A stretch of 39,518 bases of DNA from Gemmatimonadota bacterium. Lineage in GTDB: Bacteria > Gemmatimonadota > Gemmatimonadetes > Gemmatimonadales > Gemmatimonadaceae. The stretch spans positions 1 through 39,518 of the forward strand of contig DAIESF010000010.1 of NCBI GenBank assembly GCA_027346425.1, read 5' to 3'. Positions 9,656 through 18,074 of the stretch are shown one piece after another. The notes under the pieces are model-generated. The model did not search any database, had not been told where the DNA came from, and was given only the letters and a program-made list of their open reading frames with translations. Within the stretch, counting starts at the first letter, position 1; each line of letters starts with the position of its first letter. The position numbers and the translations under genes are program-made.

Positions 9656-10711
9656 TTACGGTTCACCTGCCGGTGGTGCTGCCGCCGGGAATGCCCGCGG
9701 GAGCTGCGGATACGGGACGCTCGGGAACTCGCCGGTGAGCGAGTGCAGGAAGGCCACGAGTTGTCGGACTTCTTCAGGTGTGAAGTTCCGCTTGAGCTGT
9801 GAATTCCCCATGATCGACACCGCATCCTCGAGAGTGCGGGCCGAGCCGTTGTGGAAGTACGGGTGCGTCATCGCGATGTTGCGCAGCGGTGCGATCCGGA
9901 AGACCCAGTTGTCGGCAGCATTCTTCGTGACGGCGGCGCGCCCGACGTCCTTCGAACCTTGCACGTGCGAGAAGTTGGCGTAGCCGTTGCCGCCCAGGAG
10001 CGGACCGTTGTGGCATCCAATGCACCCAGCCTGCTGGAAGAGGGCGAGTCCGGCGCGCGCCTCCGGTCCGAGTGCCGTGGAGTCGCCAGCGAGGTAGTGG
10101 TCGAACGGTGCTCCGGGGGTGAGAAGCGTGCGCTCGAAGGCTGCGATTGCCTTGGCCAGGTTGTCGAAGGTCAAGGCTGCCGTGTCGCCACCGAAGGCCT
10201 CGGCGAAGAGCGGGGCGTAGCCCGTCGCACGCAGGCGCGCGACCGCCTCGTTGGGCGTGAGGTCCATCTCCACATGGGCCTGGATGGGCCCCTTGGCTTG
10301 CTCTTCGAGCGTTGGTGCGCGCCCATCCCAGAACTGCGCCTTGAGGAAGGCGGCGTTGAAGACAGTAGGGCTGTTGCGGGGGCCGGTGCGGGCCCCCTCG
10401 CCCATCGCGACGTCGCGATTGTCGACGCCCGCGGCGCCAACGACGTGGCAGGTGTTACAGGCGATAGTCCCCGAGCGCGACAGCTTGGGCTCGAAGAAGA
10501 GCTTGTGGCCGAGTTCGACTCGCTCGGCCGACGTGGGATTGTCCGTCGGGGCTGGTGCCGTAGCGGGCAGCGTCTCGAACAGAGGTGAGAGGCCGGCGGG
10601 GCGTTGTGCCGCGGGGCGCTCCCCTCCAGCGGGTGGTGCTTCCTTTCCCTGCTTACCGCATGCCGCCAGGAAGGCGGCGAGCACGACTGCGGGTATCCAT
10701 ACGCGTGACAT
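9656..10711 (-). CDS. Di-heme cytochrome c peroxidase / MauG-family lipoprotein
   Basis: MSRVWIPAVVLAAFLAACGKQ lipobox; two CXXCH motifs CNTCH and CIGCH; ELGHKLFFEPKLSRSGTIACNTCH; LRNIAMTHPYFHNGSARTLEDAV. Confidence 0.92.
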   Translation of the reverse strand: MSRVWIPAVVLAAFLAACGKQGKEAPPAGGERPAAQRPAGLSPLFETLPATAPAPTDNPTSAERVELGHKLFFEPKLSRSGTIACNTCHVVGAAGVDNRDVAMGEGARTGPRNSPTVFNAAFLKAQFWDGRAPTLEEQAKGPIQAHVEMDLTPNEAVARLRATGYAPLFAEAFGGDTAALTFDNLAKAIAAFERTLLTPGAPFDHYLAGDSTALGPEARAGLALFQQAGCIGCHNGPLLGGNGYANFSHVQGSKDVGRAAVTKNAADNWVFRIAPLRNIAMTHPYFHNGSARTLEDAVSIMGNSQLKRNFTPEEVRQLVAFLHSLTGEFPSVPYPQLPRAFPAAAPPAGEP

Positions 10712-11036
10712 GTGAACGATCCTCCCGTTCAGCGGAGGAAACTCCGCGTGGGTGGGGCTAAAAATCCCCACTGCATGCTGTCACGAGTGCGCATCTGATA
10801 CCATCGCCGGAATGCCGCGATCGGGGTCGGCGCTTCTCGTACACGCCCTCCTCGTGGTGCGAGCCGCGGCGGGATGGCGCACCCGCGGCCGAAAGCGCCG
10901 CAGCGGGCGACCTTCATGCGGCGGAGCGCACGCCGGGCATCGATCGCCAACAATCATCCGGGGCGGCGATCTGGACGGGACTCTGGCCAGCGGCGACTGT
11001 TCTCAGCCACTCACGTTTGCCCGCCGGAGCCCGACG

Positions 11037-11864
11037 ATGTGGACACGACAACTGCTGGTCATCGCTGCGCTGAGCAGCGCGTTGGCGACTTGCCTCGGCG
11101 CGCAGACGGTTCAATACCGTTCTGCCTCCGGCATCGCGTACCGCTCGCAACCCGATACCGGCCCGGTCGGGCGTGCGGAGCGTGCGCTTGCAGCTGATCC
11201 GCACAACGTCGAGAAGATTCTCGCGCTCGGAATGGCACAGTCCGGCCCGCGGCAGTTTCGTGAGGCGATTGCCACCTTCACGCGCGGGCTCGCCGTGGCG
11301 CCGAACAACGCGATGCTCCTGCGCTGGCGTGGACATCGATACCTGTCGGTGCGGGAGTTCGACAAGGCCATGAGGGACCTCGACCGTGCGGCACGACTCG
11401 ACAGCACGATCTACGGCGTCTGGTACCATCGCGGCATCGTACGGTTTGTGCGTGGCGATTTTGCCGGGGCGGCCGCCGATTTCGCGCGCGCACTCCCGCT
11501 TGCCCCGGACGCAGGTGAGCTCGCCGGTTCCACCGACTGGCGCTGGATGTCGCTCGCCCGCGCCGGTCGTGAGGGAGAGGCGGCGGCATTCCTCGACCGA
11601 CACACGGATTCGCTCGAGACGACGGTAGCGTACGCCACGCGACTGCGCCTTTACCGTGGCGAGATCGGGCCCGATGGCGTGGTCACGCCGGCAGACACGG
11701 CCGACGTGCAGCTGGCGACGCTCGCCTTCGGCCTCGGGAACTGGTATCTCGTGCGCGGCGATTCAGCGAAGGCTCGCACGTGGTTCGAGCGCTCGGTGAA
11801 GTCAGGGGGATGGCCTGGGTTCGGCTTCATCCTCTCCGAGGTCGAACTGCGACGGATGAAATAG
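11037..11864 (+). CDS. Tetratricopeptide repeat protein, secreted
   Basis: MWTRQLLVIAALSSALATCLGAQ signal; TPR-like repeats (REAIATFTRGLAVAPNNAMLLRWRGHRYLSVREFDKAMRDLDRAARLDSTIYGVWYHRGIVRFVRGDFAGAAADFARAL). Confidence 0.8.
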   Translation: MWTRQLLVIAALSSALATCLGAQTVQYRSASGIAYRSQPDTGPVGRAERALAADPHNVEKILALGMAQSGPRQFREAIATFTRGLAVAPNNAMLLRWRGHRYLSVREFDKAMRDLDRAARLDSTIYGVWYHRGIVRFVRGDFAGAAADFARALPLAPDAGELAGSTDWRWMSLARAGREGEAAAFLDRHTDSLETTVAYATRLRLYRGEIGPDGVVTPADTADVQLATLAFGLGNWYLVRGDSAKARTWFERSVKSGGWPGFGFILSEVELRRMK

Positions 11865-12347
11865 GGGGACGTATCGGCGGTCGTCGAACCGGGGTCGAGC
11901 CGCAGGTGCGGCGACGCGGGCCTGCGCGCTGATGTCCTGCGAAACGGGTCGGGGGGCGGCGTGTCGCTGCACGAGGTCCCAACGGTTGCCGTACAGGTCC
12001 TCGAAGACGACGACCCGACCGTATGTCTCCTCGCGGGGTTCCTCCACGAAGTGTACGCCGCGCTCACGCATCCCGGCGTAGTCTTGCTCGAAGGTGTCCG
12101 TGTGGAGGAAGAGGAAGACGCGTCCACCTCCCTGTCGGCCGACCATCGCGCGCTGGTCGGGGTTCGCCGCGCGGGCGAGCAGGAGCGACATGTCGCCCGC
12201 GCCGGACGGAGCGACGACCACCCAACGCTTCTCGGCCGTCATCGGCGTGTCCTCGACGAGATGGAAGCCGAGGACCGTCGTGAACCAGGCGATCGCTTCG
12301 TCGTAATCGCGGACGAGGAGAGCGACACGGGCGACGTGCTGTGGCAT
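11802..12347 (-). CDS. VOC family (glyoxalase/bleomycin-resistance fold) protein
   Basis: MPQHVARVALLVRDYDEAIAWFTTVLGFHLVEDTPM...RVVVFEDLYGNRWDLVQ. Confidence 0.88.
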   Translation of the reverse strand: MPQHVARVALLVRDYDEAIAWFTTVLGFHLVEDTPMTAEKRWVVVAPSGAGDMSLLLARAANPDQRAMVGRQGGGRVFLFLHTDTFEQDYAGMRERGVHFVEEPREETYGRVVVFEDLYGNRWDLVQRHAAPRPVSQDISAQARVAAPAARPRFDDRRYVPLFHPSQFDLGEDEAEPRPSP

Positions 12348-12497
12348 CTGTACGAGAGTGATAGCGTGGGAGCGACGCGCGACACCGACGCGGGACGCGG
12401 CGTTGGTGGCGGGAATCATGGCCGTCGAGGTCGGATCCGACAACCCGTGCCCGGAGTACGCGACCACTTGGCCGCACGGCGCCGCTCCGCGAATTGC

Positions 12498-12521
12498 GTC
12501 ACATCTCCTGTGTGATGTGAC
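12498..12521. promoter_or_regulatory. Perfect inverted repeat GTCACATC-N8-GATGTGAC in divergent intergenic region (candidate operator)
   Basis: gtcacatc tcctgtgt gatgtgac read directly from sequence between the divergent VOC and DUF4382 genes. Confidence 0.4.
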
Positions 12522-12613
12522 TTGGCGCGTGTTGCCCTCGCCAGACCGCATCGTGTTCTTACCACGGGGCGTGCGGGACGTGCGCCCCTGACATCTTTCA
12601 CCAACGCCTATAC

Positions 12614-13237
12614 ATGCGCCAACTGCTGATCCTTGCTGCCGCCGCAACCGCGTTGGCCTGCGGCACTTCCGATTCTACCTCCAGCGCCCGCGGGTCTGGC
12701 GTACTGCGCGTGCAGCTGACCGACGCCCCATTTCCGTTCGACTCGGTGAAGAGCGTGGACATTTTCGTTGTCCGCGTCGATGCCCGACTCACCGAACCCG
12801 ACTCCAGCGAGGCGGCCCGGGGCGTCAGCGACGACAGCGCGAGCGTGGGTGGGTGGACGACGATCGCCCGCCCCAACCGCTCCTTCGACTTGCTCACGCT
12901 GCGCGGCGGGACAGTGGCCGACATCGGGCAGGACTCGTTGCCGAAGGGGTCGTACAGCGGGTTCCGCCTGGTCCTCGATCCCATGCGCTCGGGAGTGATG
13001 CTGACCAACGGGATGCAGCTGACGGGTGGCAGCTCGCCCTCGGTCACCTTCCCCAGCGCCGCGCGCAGCGGGATCAAGATCGTCCTCACCAAGCCCATCG
13101 CGGTCGGCGCCGATAGCACTTCGACGGTCCTCATCGACTTCGACCTCGAGAATTCGTTCGTGATGCGCGGCAATTCCATCACCAAGAACGGGCTCCTCTT
13201 CAAGCCTGTCGTGAAGGCGTCGCCGAAGGTCTCGTAG
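12614..13237 (+). CDS. DUF4382-like domain lipoprotein
   Basis: MRQLLILAAAATALACGTS lipobox; GVLRVQLTDAPFPFDSVKSVDIFVVRVDAR typical of the DUF4382 N-terminus. Confidence 0.75.
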   Translation: MRQLLILAAAATALACGTSDSTSSARGSGVLRVQLTDAPFPFDSVKSVDIFVVRVDARLTEPDSSEAARGVSDDSASVGGWTTIARPNRSFDLLTLRGGTVADIGQDSLPKGSYSGFRLVLDPMRSGVMLTNGMQLTGGSSPSVTFPSAARSGIKIVLTKPIAVGADSTSTVLIDFDLENSFVMRGNSITKNGLLFKPVVKASPKVS

Positions 13238-13269
13238 CCGCCGCTGTCGAGGAGGTCCGTACGTTGTGG

Positions 13270-13301
13270 AGCCCCGGCATGCGGCCCTGCATGCCGGGGC
13301 T
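13270..13301. terminator. Hairpin between convergent genes (putative bidirectional terminator)
   Basis: AGCCCCGGCATGC-GGCCCT-GCATGCCGGGGCT: 13-bp perfect stem, 6-nt loop. Confidence 0.75.
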
Positions 13302-13321
13302 TGATGTTTGCGACACGACTG

Positions 13322-13954
13322 CTATCGCTTGCGTGATGACGGGCGGCGCGCGGCCGGCGGGCGAGATGCTGGACCCGGTGCGGCGGCCCACGGGTCGGCG
13401 AGTGACACCGTCCTGGGTGCCGGCGCGACCGGTGCTCCCGCGCGGCGGTAGATGGTCAGGCGCGACGGGCCCGACGTGATGGTCGAGTGTCCGGGCGGAA
13501 TCTCGTGCGTGACCGCGTGCTCCACCGCGAGGATCCGGGAAAACCGCCGCTCATGCCAGAGGCGGATGATCCAGTCGAGCTGCTTGGATTCGTACGGTGG
13601 GTCGCAGAACGCCAGGTCGTAGCGGTCCTCGGTGAGGGCACCGGCGAAGTGGATGGCGTCGTGCTTGAAGATGCGCGTCTGCTCGCGGAGCTTCAGTGCG
13701 GCGATGTTTGCCTTGAGGGCGTGCAGCGAGGCCGGGCGCCACTCGACGAAGTCGGCCGATTTGCTCCCGCGCGAGATGGCCTCGAGCCCGAGCGCCCCCG
13801 TCCCCGCGAACAGGTCAAGGACGCGGGCGCCGGCCAGGTCGGGCTGGAGGAGGTCGAGCAACGCCGCGCGCATGTGCTCGGCCGTGGGACGCACGCGCCG
13901 GTCGCCAGGAGAGGTGAGGTCGCGCCCCGCGAACTTGCCGCCGATGATGCGCAT
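13322..13954 (-). CDS. rsmD: 16S rRNA (guanine(966)-N(2))-methyltransferase RsmD
   Basis: MRIIGGKFAGRDLTSPGDRRVRPTAEHMRAALLDLL...VLDLFAGTGALGLEAISRG...DLAFCDPPYESKQL. Confidence 0.9.
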   Translation of the reverse strand: MRIIGGKFAGRDLTSPGDRRVRPTAEHMRAALLDLLQPDLAGARVLDLFAGTGALGLEAISRGSKSADFVEWRPASLHALKANIAALKLREQTRIFKHDAIHFAGALTEDRYDLAFCDPPYESKQLDWIIRLWHERRFSRILAVEHAVTHEIPPGHSTITSGPSRLTIYRRAGAPVAPAPRTVSLADPWAAAPGPASRPPAARRPSSRKR

Positions 13955-13985
13955 GCGTGGAGGGATGAAGCCCGGGTGACCCTGG

Positions 13986-16169
13986 CTACTGCCCCGGCTT
14001 GTACTCGCGCTCCACGTGGCCTTGCAGCTGCGAGCGGTGGAAGTACACCTCGCGCAGCTTGCCGTTGGCATAGCGCTCGGCTTGGTCGTTGAAGTGCTTG
14101 CTCTTCGGGTCGCCGTTCACGCCGCCGGCGGTGACCGCCATGGCGCGCACGCTGTCACCGAATTCCACCACGGAGACGAAGCTGTTGCCGCTGGTGCCGT
14201 ACCACTTGTTCGTACCCGGATAGGCACGGGCCCCGAACGATGCCAGCGATCCCCAGCGCGCGGACGTGAAGGGGACCGGCGTGCTCGGGCCGGAGTCGTT
14301 GAACGGCTGCACGATGTCGCCGGTGAGGCGCTGGAAGCGGTTGATCTCTCCCCACGCCGTCTTCCATGTCCCGAAACCCGATGCGATCGAGTCCGAGGCG
14401 GTCGCGAGTGCCTGCAGCTTTTGGGCAGGGGTCGTCTTCTGCACGATGAAGTCATAGACGGGCATGTCCTCGCTCTCGGCGTCGGCGCTCGCCTCGCGCC
14501 ACATCACTTCACCCCAGAAGACGGCGAGCGAGGTGGGGACCGATGTCGCCGACCAGCGATAGTCCCAGCCGCGGAGCTCCTTGACCTGATCGGCGAGCTT
14601 TGCCTTGAGCGGGTCGCTCGCTGCCGTCTGGTCGTAGGCCTTGAGCAGCGATGGGATGAGGTCGGCGAAGGCGGGGAGGAAGCTGTCGAATGCCGCCGCC
14701 ATCAGTGACTCGAGGGTGAAGTCCTTCTTGTCCTTCAGGACGCGAATGGCGTGCACGCCGCGCGGGTTCTCGAGGTACTCGTCCATGTATGGCGGATAGT
14801 CCGCCTTCTTCGGGCTGTTTGGCCCCGATACCGTGTACGGCCAATTGTTGGTGTTCTGGATCCAACCCACGGGTGGGTTCTTCACGTTGGGGCTCTCGTC
14901 GATCGAGTGTACCCCATGCCACTCGGTCATCGTGTCGTTCCCGGCCACCGGCTTGGTCCAGTCGAAGCGTGTGCTGCGCTTCGGGACGTGGTTGGCGTGG
15001 AAGTAGGCGATGTTCCCTTCGGCGTCGGCGAAGATCGTGTTGTTCGACGAGTTGGTGTGCAGCTCCATCGTCTTGCGGAACTCGTCGTAGTTCTTCGCCT
15101 TGGTGCGGGTGTACGACTGCGTCAGCGCCTTGACCGGCTCGTTCATCAGGTTGACGCTGATCCACTTGCCGTCGTGTTCGCGAACGATGGGGCCGTGGTG
15201 CGAGCGATAGATGGAAAAGTCCTTCGTCGCGCTCCCTGTGCCGGACTTGTAGGTGATGGAGATCTTCTCGGTACGCAGGGGGCGCTGTTCGCTCCCGTAC
15301 TCGTAGTACACCGAGTCGCCGTGTTTCACGATGGACTCTGCCCACTCGTCCACAACGTCGGCCCCGCTCGACGTGTGCATCCACCCGGCGGTGTTGTTGA
15401 ACCCCTGGTAGATGAAGAACTGTCCCCAGGTGATGGCGCCGTAGGCGTTGAGCCCCTCGTCGCTCGATGCCTGCGCCTCCTCGCGGAAGAAGAACGAGGT
15501 GTGCGGGTTGATGAGGAGCAGGGCGTGCTTGTTCGTGGTGTTCGACGGGGCGATGGCGAAGCCATTGGAGCCCGACGGTTCGCGCGGGGTGCGGTCGATG
15601 ACCGCTGAGACCTGCTTGGCTGCGCTATCGCCGCCGTAGAAGGCCTTGAGGTCGCGCAGCGAGATGTCCTCGATGTCGCCGCCGATGCTCCCTTCGCTGA
15701 AGGAGAGCGCCATCCATGGTTCGAAGTGGGTGATGACGCGCGGCTTCACCTCGGGGTGCCTGGCGAGGTAGAAGTTGAGGCCATCGGCCCAGGCGTTCAT
15801 CAGCGACTTGAGCCACGGCTCCGCGCCGTCATACAGCACCTTGAGGGTGTCGGGATTGATGAAGAGGCGCTGGCGCAGGTCGCGGTAGATCTGCGACTCT
15901 CCCTCCGCCTCGGCCAGGCGGCCGAGGCTGTAGAGATAGTTCGTCTCCACGCGATTGAAGTCGTCCTCGGCTTGCGCGTAGATGAGGCCGAAGACCGCGT
16001 CGGCGTCGGTCTTCCCGTGCACGTGGGGGATTCCCCAGTCGTCGCGGGTGATGGTGACGTTCTGGGCCTGCTGTTCCCAGCGGGCGAGATCGGCCTTGGA
16101 GGCGCCGCTGGCGTCGGGGCGGGCGCAGGCGGCGACGGCGAGGGCGGCGAGGAACAGGAAGCGCTTCAT
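13986..16169 (-). CDS. Penicillin acylase family lipoprotein (Ntn hydrolase), second copy
   Basis: MKRFLFLAALAVAACARPD lipobox; VTITRDDWGIPHVHGKTDADAVFGLIYAQAEDDF; catalytic Ser context PSGSNGFAIAPSNTTNKHALLLINPH. Confidence 0.92.
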   Translation of the reverse strand: MKRFLFLAALAVAACARPDASGASKADLARWEQQAQNVTITRDDWGIPHVHGKTDADAVFGLIYAQAEDDFNRVETNYLYSLGRLAEAEGESQIYRDLRQRLFINPDTLKVLYDGAEPWLKSLMNAWADGLNFYLARHPEVKPRVITHFEPWMALSFSEGSIGGDIEDISLRDLKAFYGGDSAAKQVSAVIDRTPREPSGSNGFAIAPSNTTNKHALLLINPHTSFFFREEAQASSDEGLNAYGAITWGQFFIYQGFNNTAGWMHTSSGADVVDEWAESIVKHGDSVYYEYGSEQRPLRTEKISITYKSGTGSATKDFSIYRSHHGPIVREHDGKWISVNLMNEPVKALTQSYTRTKAKNYDEFRKTMELHTNSSNNTIFADAEGNIAYFHANHVPKRSTRFDWTKPVAGNDTMTEWHGVHSIDESPNVKNPPVGWIQNTNNWPYTVSGPNSPKKADYPPYMDEYLENPRGVHAIRVLKDKKDFTLESLMAAAFDSFLPAFADLIPSLLKAYDQTAASDPLKAKLADQVKELRGWDYRWSATSVPTSLAVFWGEVMWREASADAESEDMPVYDFIVQKTTPAQKLQALATASDSIASGFGTWKTAWGEINRFQRLTGDIVQPFNDSGPSTPVPFTSARWGSLASFGARAYPGTNKWYGTSGNSFVSVVEFGDSVRAMAVTAGGVNGDPKSKHFNDQAERYANGKLREVYFHRSQLQGHVEREYKPGQ

Positions 16170-16316
16170 CGGGACAGGGGGGCGCTGGGCAAGAAGTCGG
16201 AGGGAGCGGACATAAGGCATTGCGGCACGCGACAGGTCAAGGCGCCGACTCTGACGATGAGCAGGCGCCAATGGATGAGGCGAGCGCGCGCGGACGCGAG
16301 GTCCGCCAGCGCCCGA

Positions 16317-17342
16317 CTACTTCACCCCGAGGTTCTTCTTCAGGAACGCAACCGTCCGCGGCCACGCATCCTTCGCCGCCGCGAAGTTCGCCTGCTCCTC
16401 GGCCTCGTCGCGCGTCGCCTTGGGATCGTTCTGTGCCCGCAGGAAGCCGTGCACTGCCCCCTCGTAGTTGATCCCCGTGTAGCTCTTGCCGAGTGCCTTC
16501 ATGAGCGAGTCGAGCTGCGGCATGGCGGCGGCGATGCGCGCGTCCTTGGAGCCGTTCAGCAGCATGACCGGGACCTTGATCTTGGCCAGCGAGTCGGCGT
16601 CGATGCGCGCCGGGACCGCGGGCGCCGTGGCCGTCGCCGGTGATCCACCGCTCATGTAGGGGAGACCGTAATAGGCCACGCCCCCAGAGAATCCCTTCAC
16701 GCCGCCGTGAATGGCGTGCATGAAGGTCGTTTGTCCCCCCCAGCAATAGCCGATGACGGCGTACCGCTGGGTAGCCGCCGGCTGCATCATGGCGTAGTTG
16801 GCCGCGGCCACGATGGCCCGGTTACGCTCGGCGGCATCGACGCCGCGAATGAGGCCGCGCGCGGTGTCGGCGGGGAGCTCGACCGAGCTTGGCCCCCCGC
16901 GCACCCGCGACAGGAAGTCGGGGGCGATGGCGATGAAGCCGTCGGCCGCGGCCTGGTCGGCGACGGCGCGAACCCACGTCGACAGCCCGAAGATCTCGTG
17001 CACCACGACCACGACCGGTGCCTTGGCCGACGACTTGGGGTACACGATCCACGCCATGAGTGAATCACGGGAGCCGGGCTCCCAGGCGATCTTGACCCAC
17101 TCGCCATGACGTGGCGTGGCGGCGAGCCGGGCGGCTGCCGACTGGGCACTTGCCGGCAGCCCCGGCGTCCCTTGCTGCTGCCGGTCTCCCGCTCGTGGCA
17201 TGGTCCGGGGCGCCATCAGGTCGGCGGAACTCATGTGCGCTGCATGGTCGTCCATCGCCGCGCGCGAGGCGGACGGGACGACCCGCTGGACGGTGCAGGC
17301 GGGGAGGAGCAGGGCGGCAACGACCGCAAGGCGACGCGTCAT
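16317..17342 (-). CDS. Dienelactone hydrolase family lipoprotein
   Basis: MTRRLAVVAALLLPACTVQ lipobox; VVVVVHEIFGLSTWVRAVADQAAADGFIAIAPDFLSR; nucleophile motif YCWGGQ; AVHGF. Confidence 0.9.
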   Translation of the reverse strand: MTRRLAVVAALLLPACTVQRVVPSASRAAMDDHAAHMSSADLMAPRTMPRAGDRQQQGTPGLPASAQSAAARLAATPRHGEWVKIAWEPGSRDSLMAWIVYPKSSAKAPVVVVVHEIFGLSTWVRAVADQAAADGFIAIAPDFLSRVRGGPSSVELPADTARGLIRGVDAAERNRAIVAAANYAMMQPAATQRYAVIGYCWGGQTTFMHAIHGGVKGFSGGVAYYGLPYMSGGSPATATAPAVPARIDADSLAKIKVPVMLLNGSKDARIAAAMPQLDSLMKALGKSYTGINYEGAVHGFLRAQNDPKATRDEAEEQANFAAAKDAWPRTVAFLKKNLGVK

Positions 17343-17509
17343 GGGAACGGCCCTCGGGGAATTGGGGTGCACGCTGGTGGAAACGACGTGACAGCTCGAA
17401 TGCGAACGACTAACGCCGGCGCCCTCGGGTTCGTTCGAGGCATCGGGCGCTCTCCATTCCCCGGTCCCATGCCCTGACTGACTGCTGGGAGGAGCGCCCG
17501 CGCACTCCG

Positions 17510-17680
17510 TCAGGAGCCTGACGAGTCGCTGGCGGTGTCGGACGGCGCCGACCCTTCGTCCGTGCGCTGCTGAGCGTCCTGTTTGCGCTGCAGCTTCTCC
17601 TCCTTCTTCTGCTCCTTCTTCCGCTGGCGATCCTGCTCCTTCTTCCGGCGCTCGAAGTCGTAGTTGACGCGTTTCTTCAT
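17510..17680 (-). CDS. Small highly charged Lys/Glu/Gln-rich protein (56 aa)
   Basis: MKKRVNYDFERRKKEQDRQRKKEQKKEEKLQRKQDAQQRTDEGSAPSDTASDSSGS; in-frame ATG start. Confidence 0.55.
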   Translation of the reverse strand: MKKRVNYDFERRKKEQDRQRKKEQKKEEKLQRKQDAQQRTDEGSAPSDTASDSSGS

Positions 17681-17696
17681 GTGTGGGCTTCTGGGT

Positions 17697-17960
17697 TCAG
17701 GACTGGGAGAATGGTCGCGCGCCTCCCCTCTCGCCGACAAGGTCGGACAGGGTGGTGACGTGCGGGGACTGGTCGATGATGTGGCGCCCGAAGGCGCTGC
17801 ACATTTCCCTCGCGCCCTCCTCGGTGGCCGCAGTGTGCTGCGTGCCAAAGGTGCGCACGGTTCCCCATCGCCCGATGAGGATATCGACGGACCAACGCCC
17901 CGATCCGCGCACCTGAAAGGTGCGCGCCGTGATGGTGAAGCCTCGGTAGGCGAGCGACAG
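17697..17960 (-). CDS. Small hypothetical protein, probably non-ATG start (CTG/ATT near 17960, or GTG at 17912)
   Basis: ...ARILSLAYRGFTITARTFQVRGSGRWSVDILIGRWGTVRTFGTQHTAATEEGAREMCSAFGRHIIDQSPHVTTL; protein-like sequence continues upstream of the listed GTG start to an in-frame stop at 17994-17996 without any ATG. Confidence 0.45.
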   Translation of the reverse strand: MSLAYRGFTITARTFQVRGSGRWSVDILIGRWGTVRTFGTQHTAATEEGAREMCSAFGRHIIDQSPHVTTLSDLVGERGGARPFSQS

Positions 17961-18074
17961 AATGCGAGCGGCCTTGATTGGGGGAGACGAAAGCTAGTCC
18001 ATTCCCCCTCGCCGGTGGGGCGGATTCGTGCCACCTTCGCCCCACTTCTTTCGTTTCGCCTCAGGAGGCCCGGC

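Noticed and set aside
12498-12521. Canonical CRP/FNR site
   Set aside because: Half-site order is TCACA..TGTGA, opposite to the CRP TGTGA-N6-TCACA arrangement.
17664-18074. N-terminal extension of the 716-aa plus-strand amidohydrolase ORF
   Set aside because: A good AGGAGG site and Tat-like leader place the start at 18075; the extension overlaps likely minus-strand genes.
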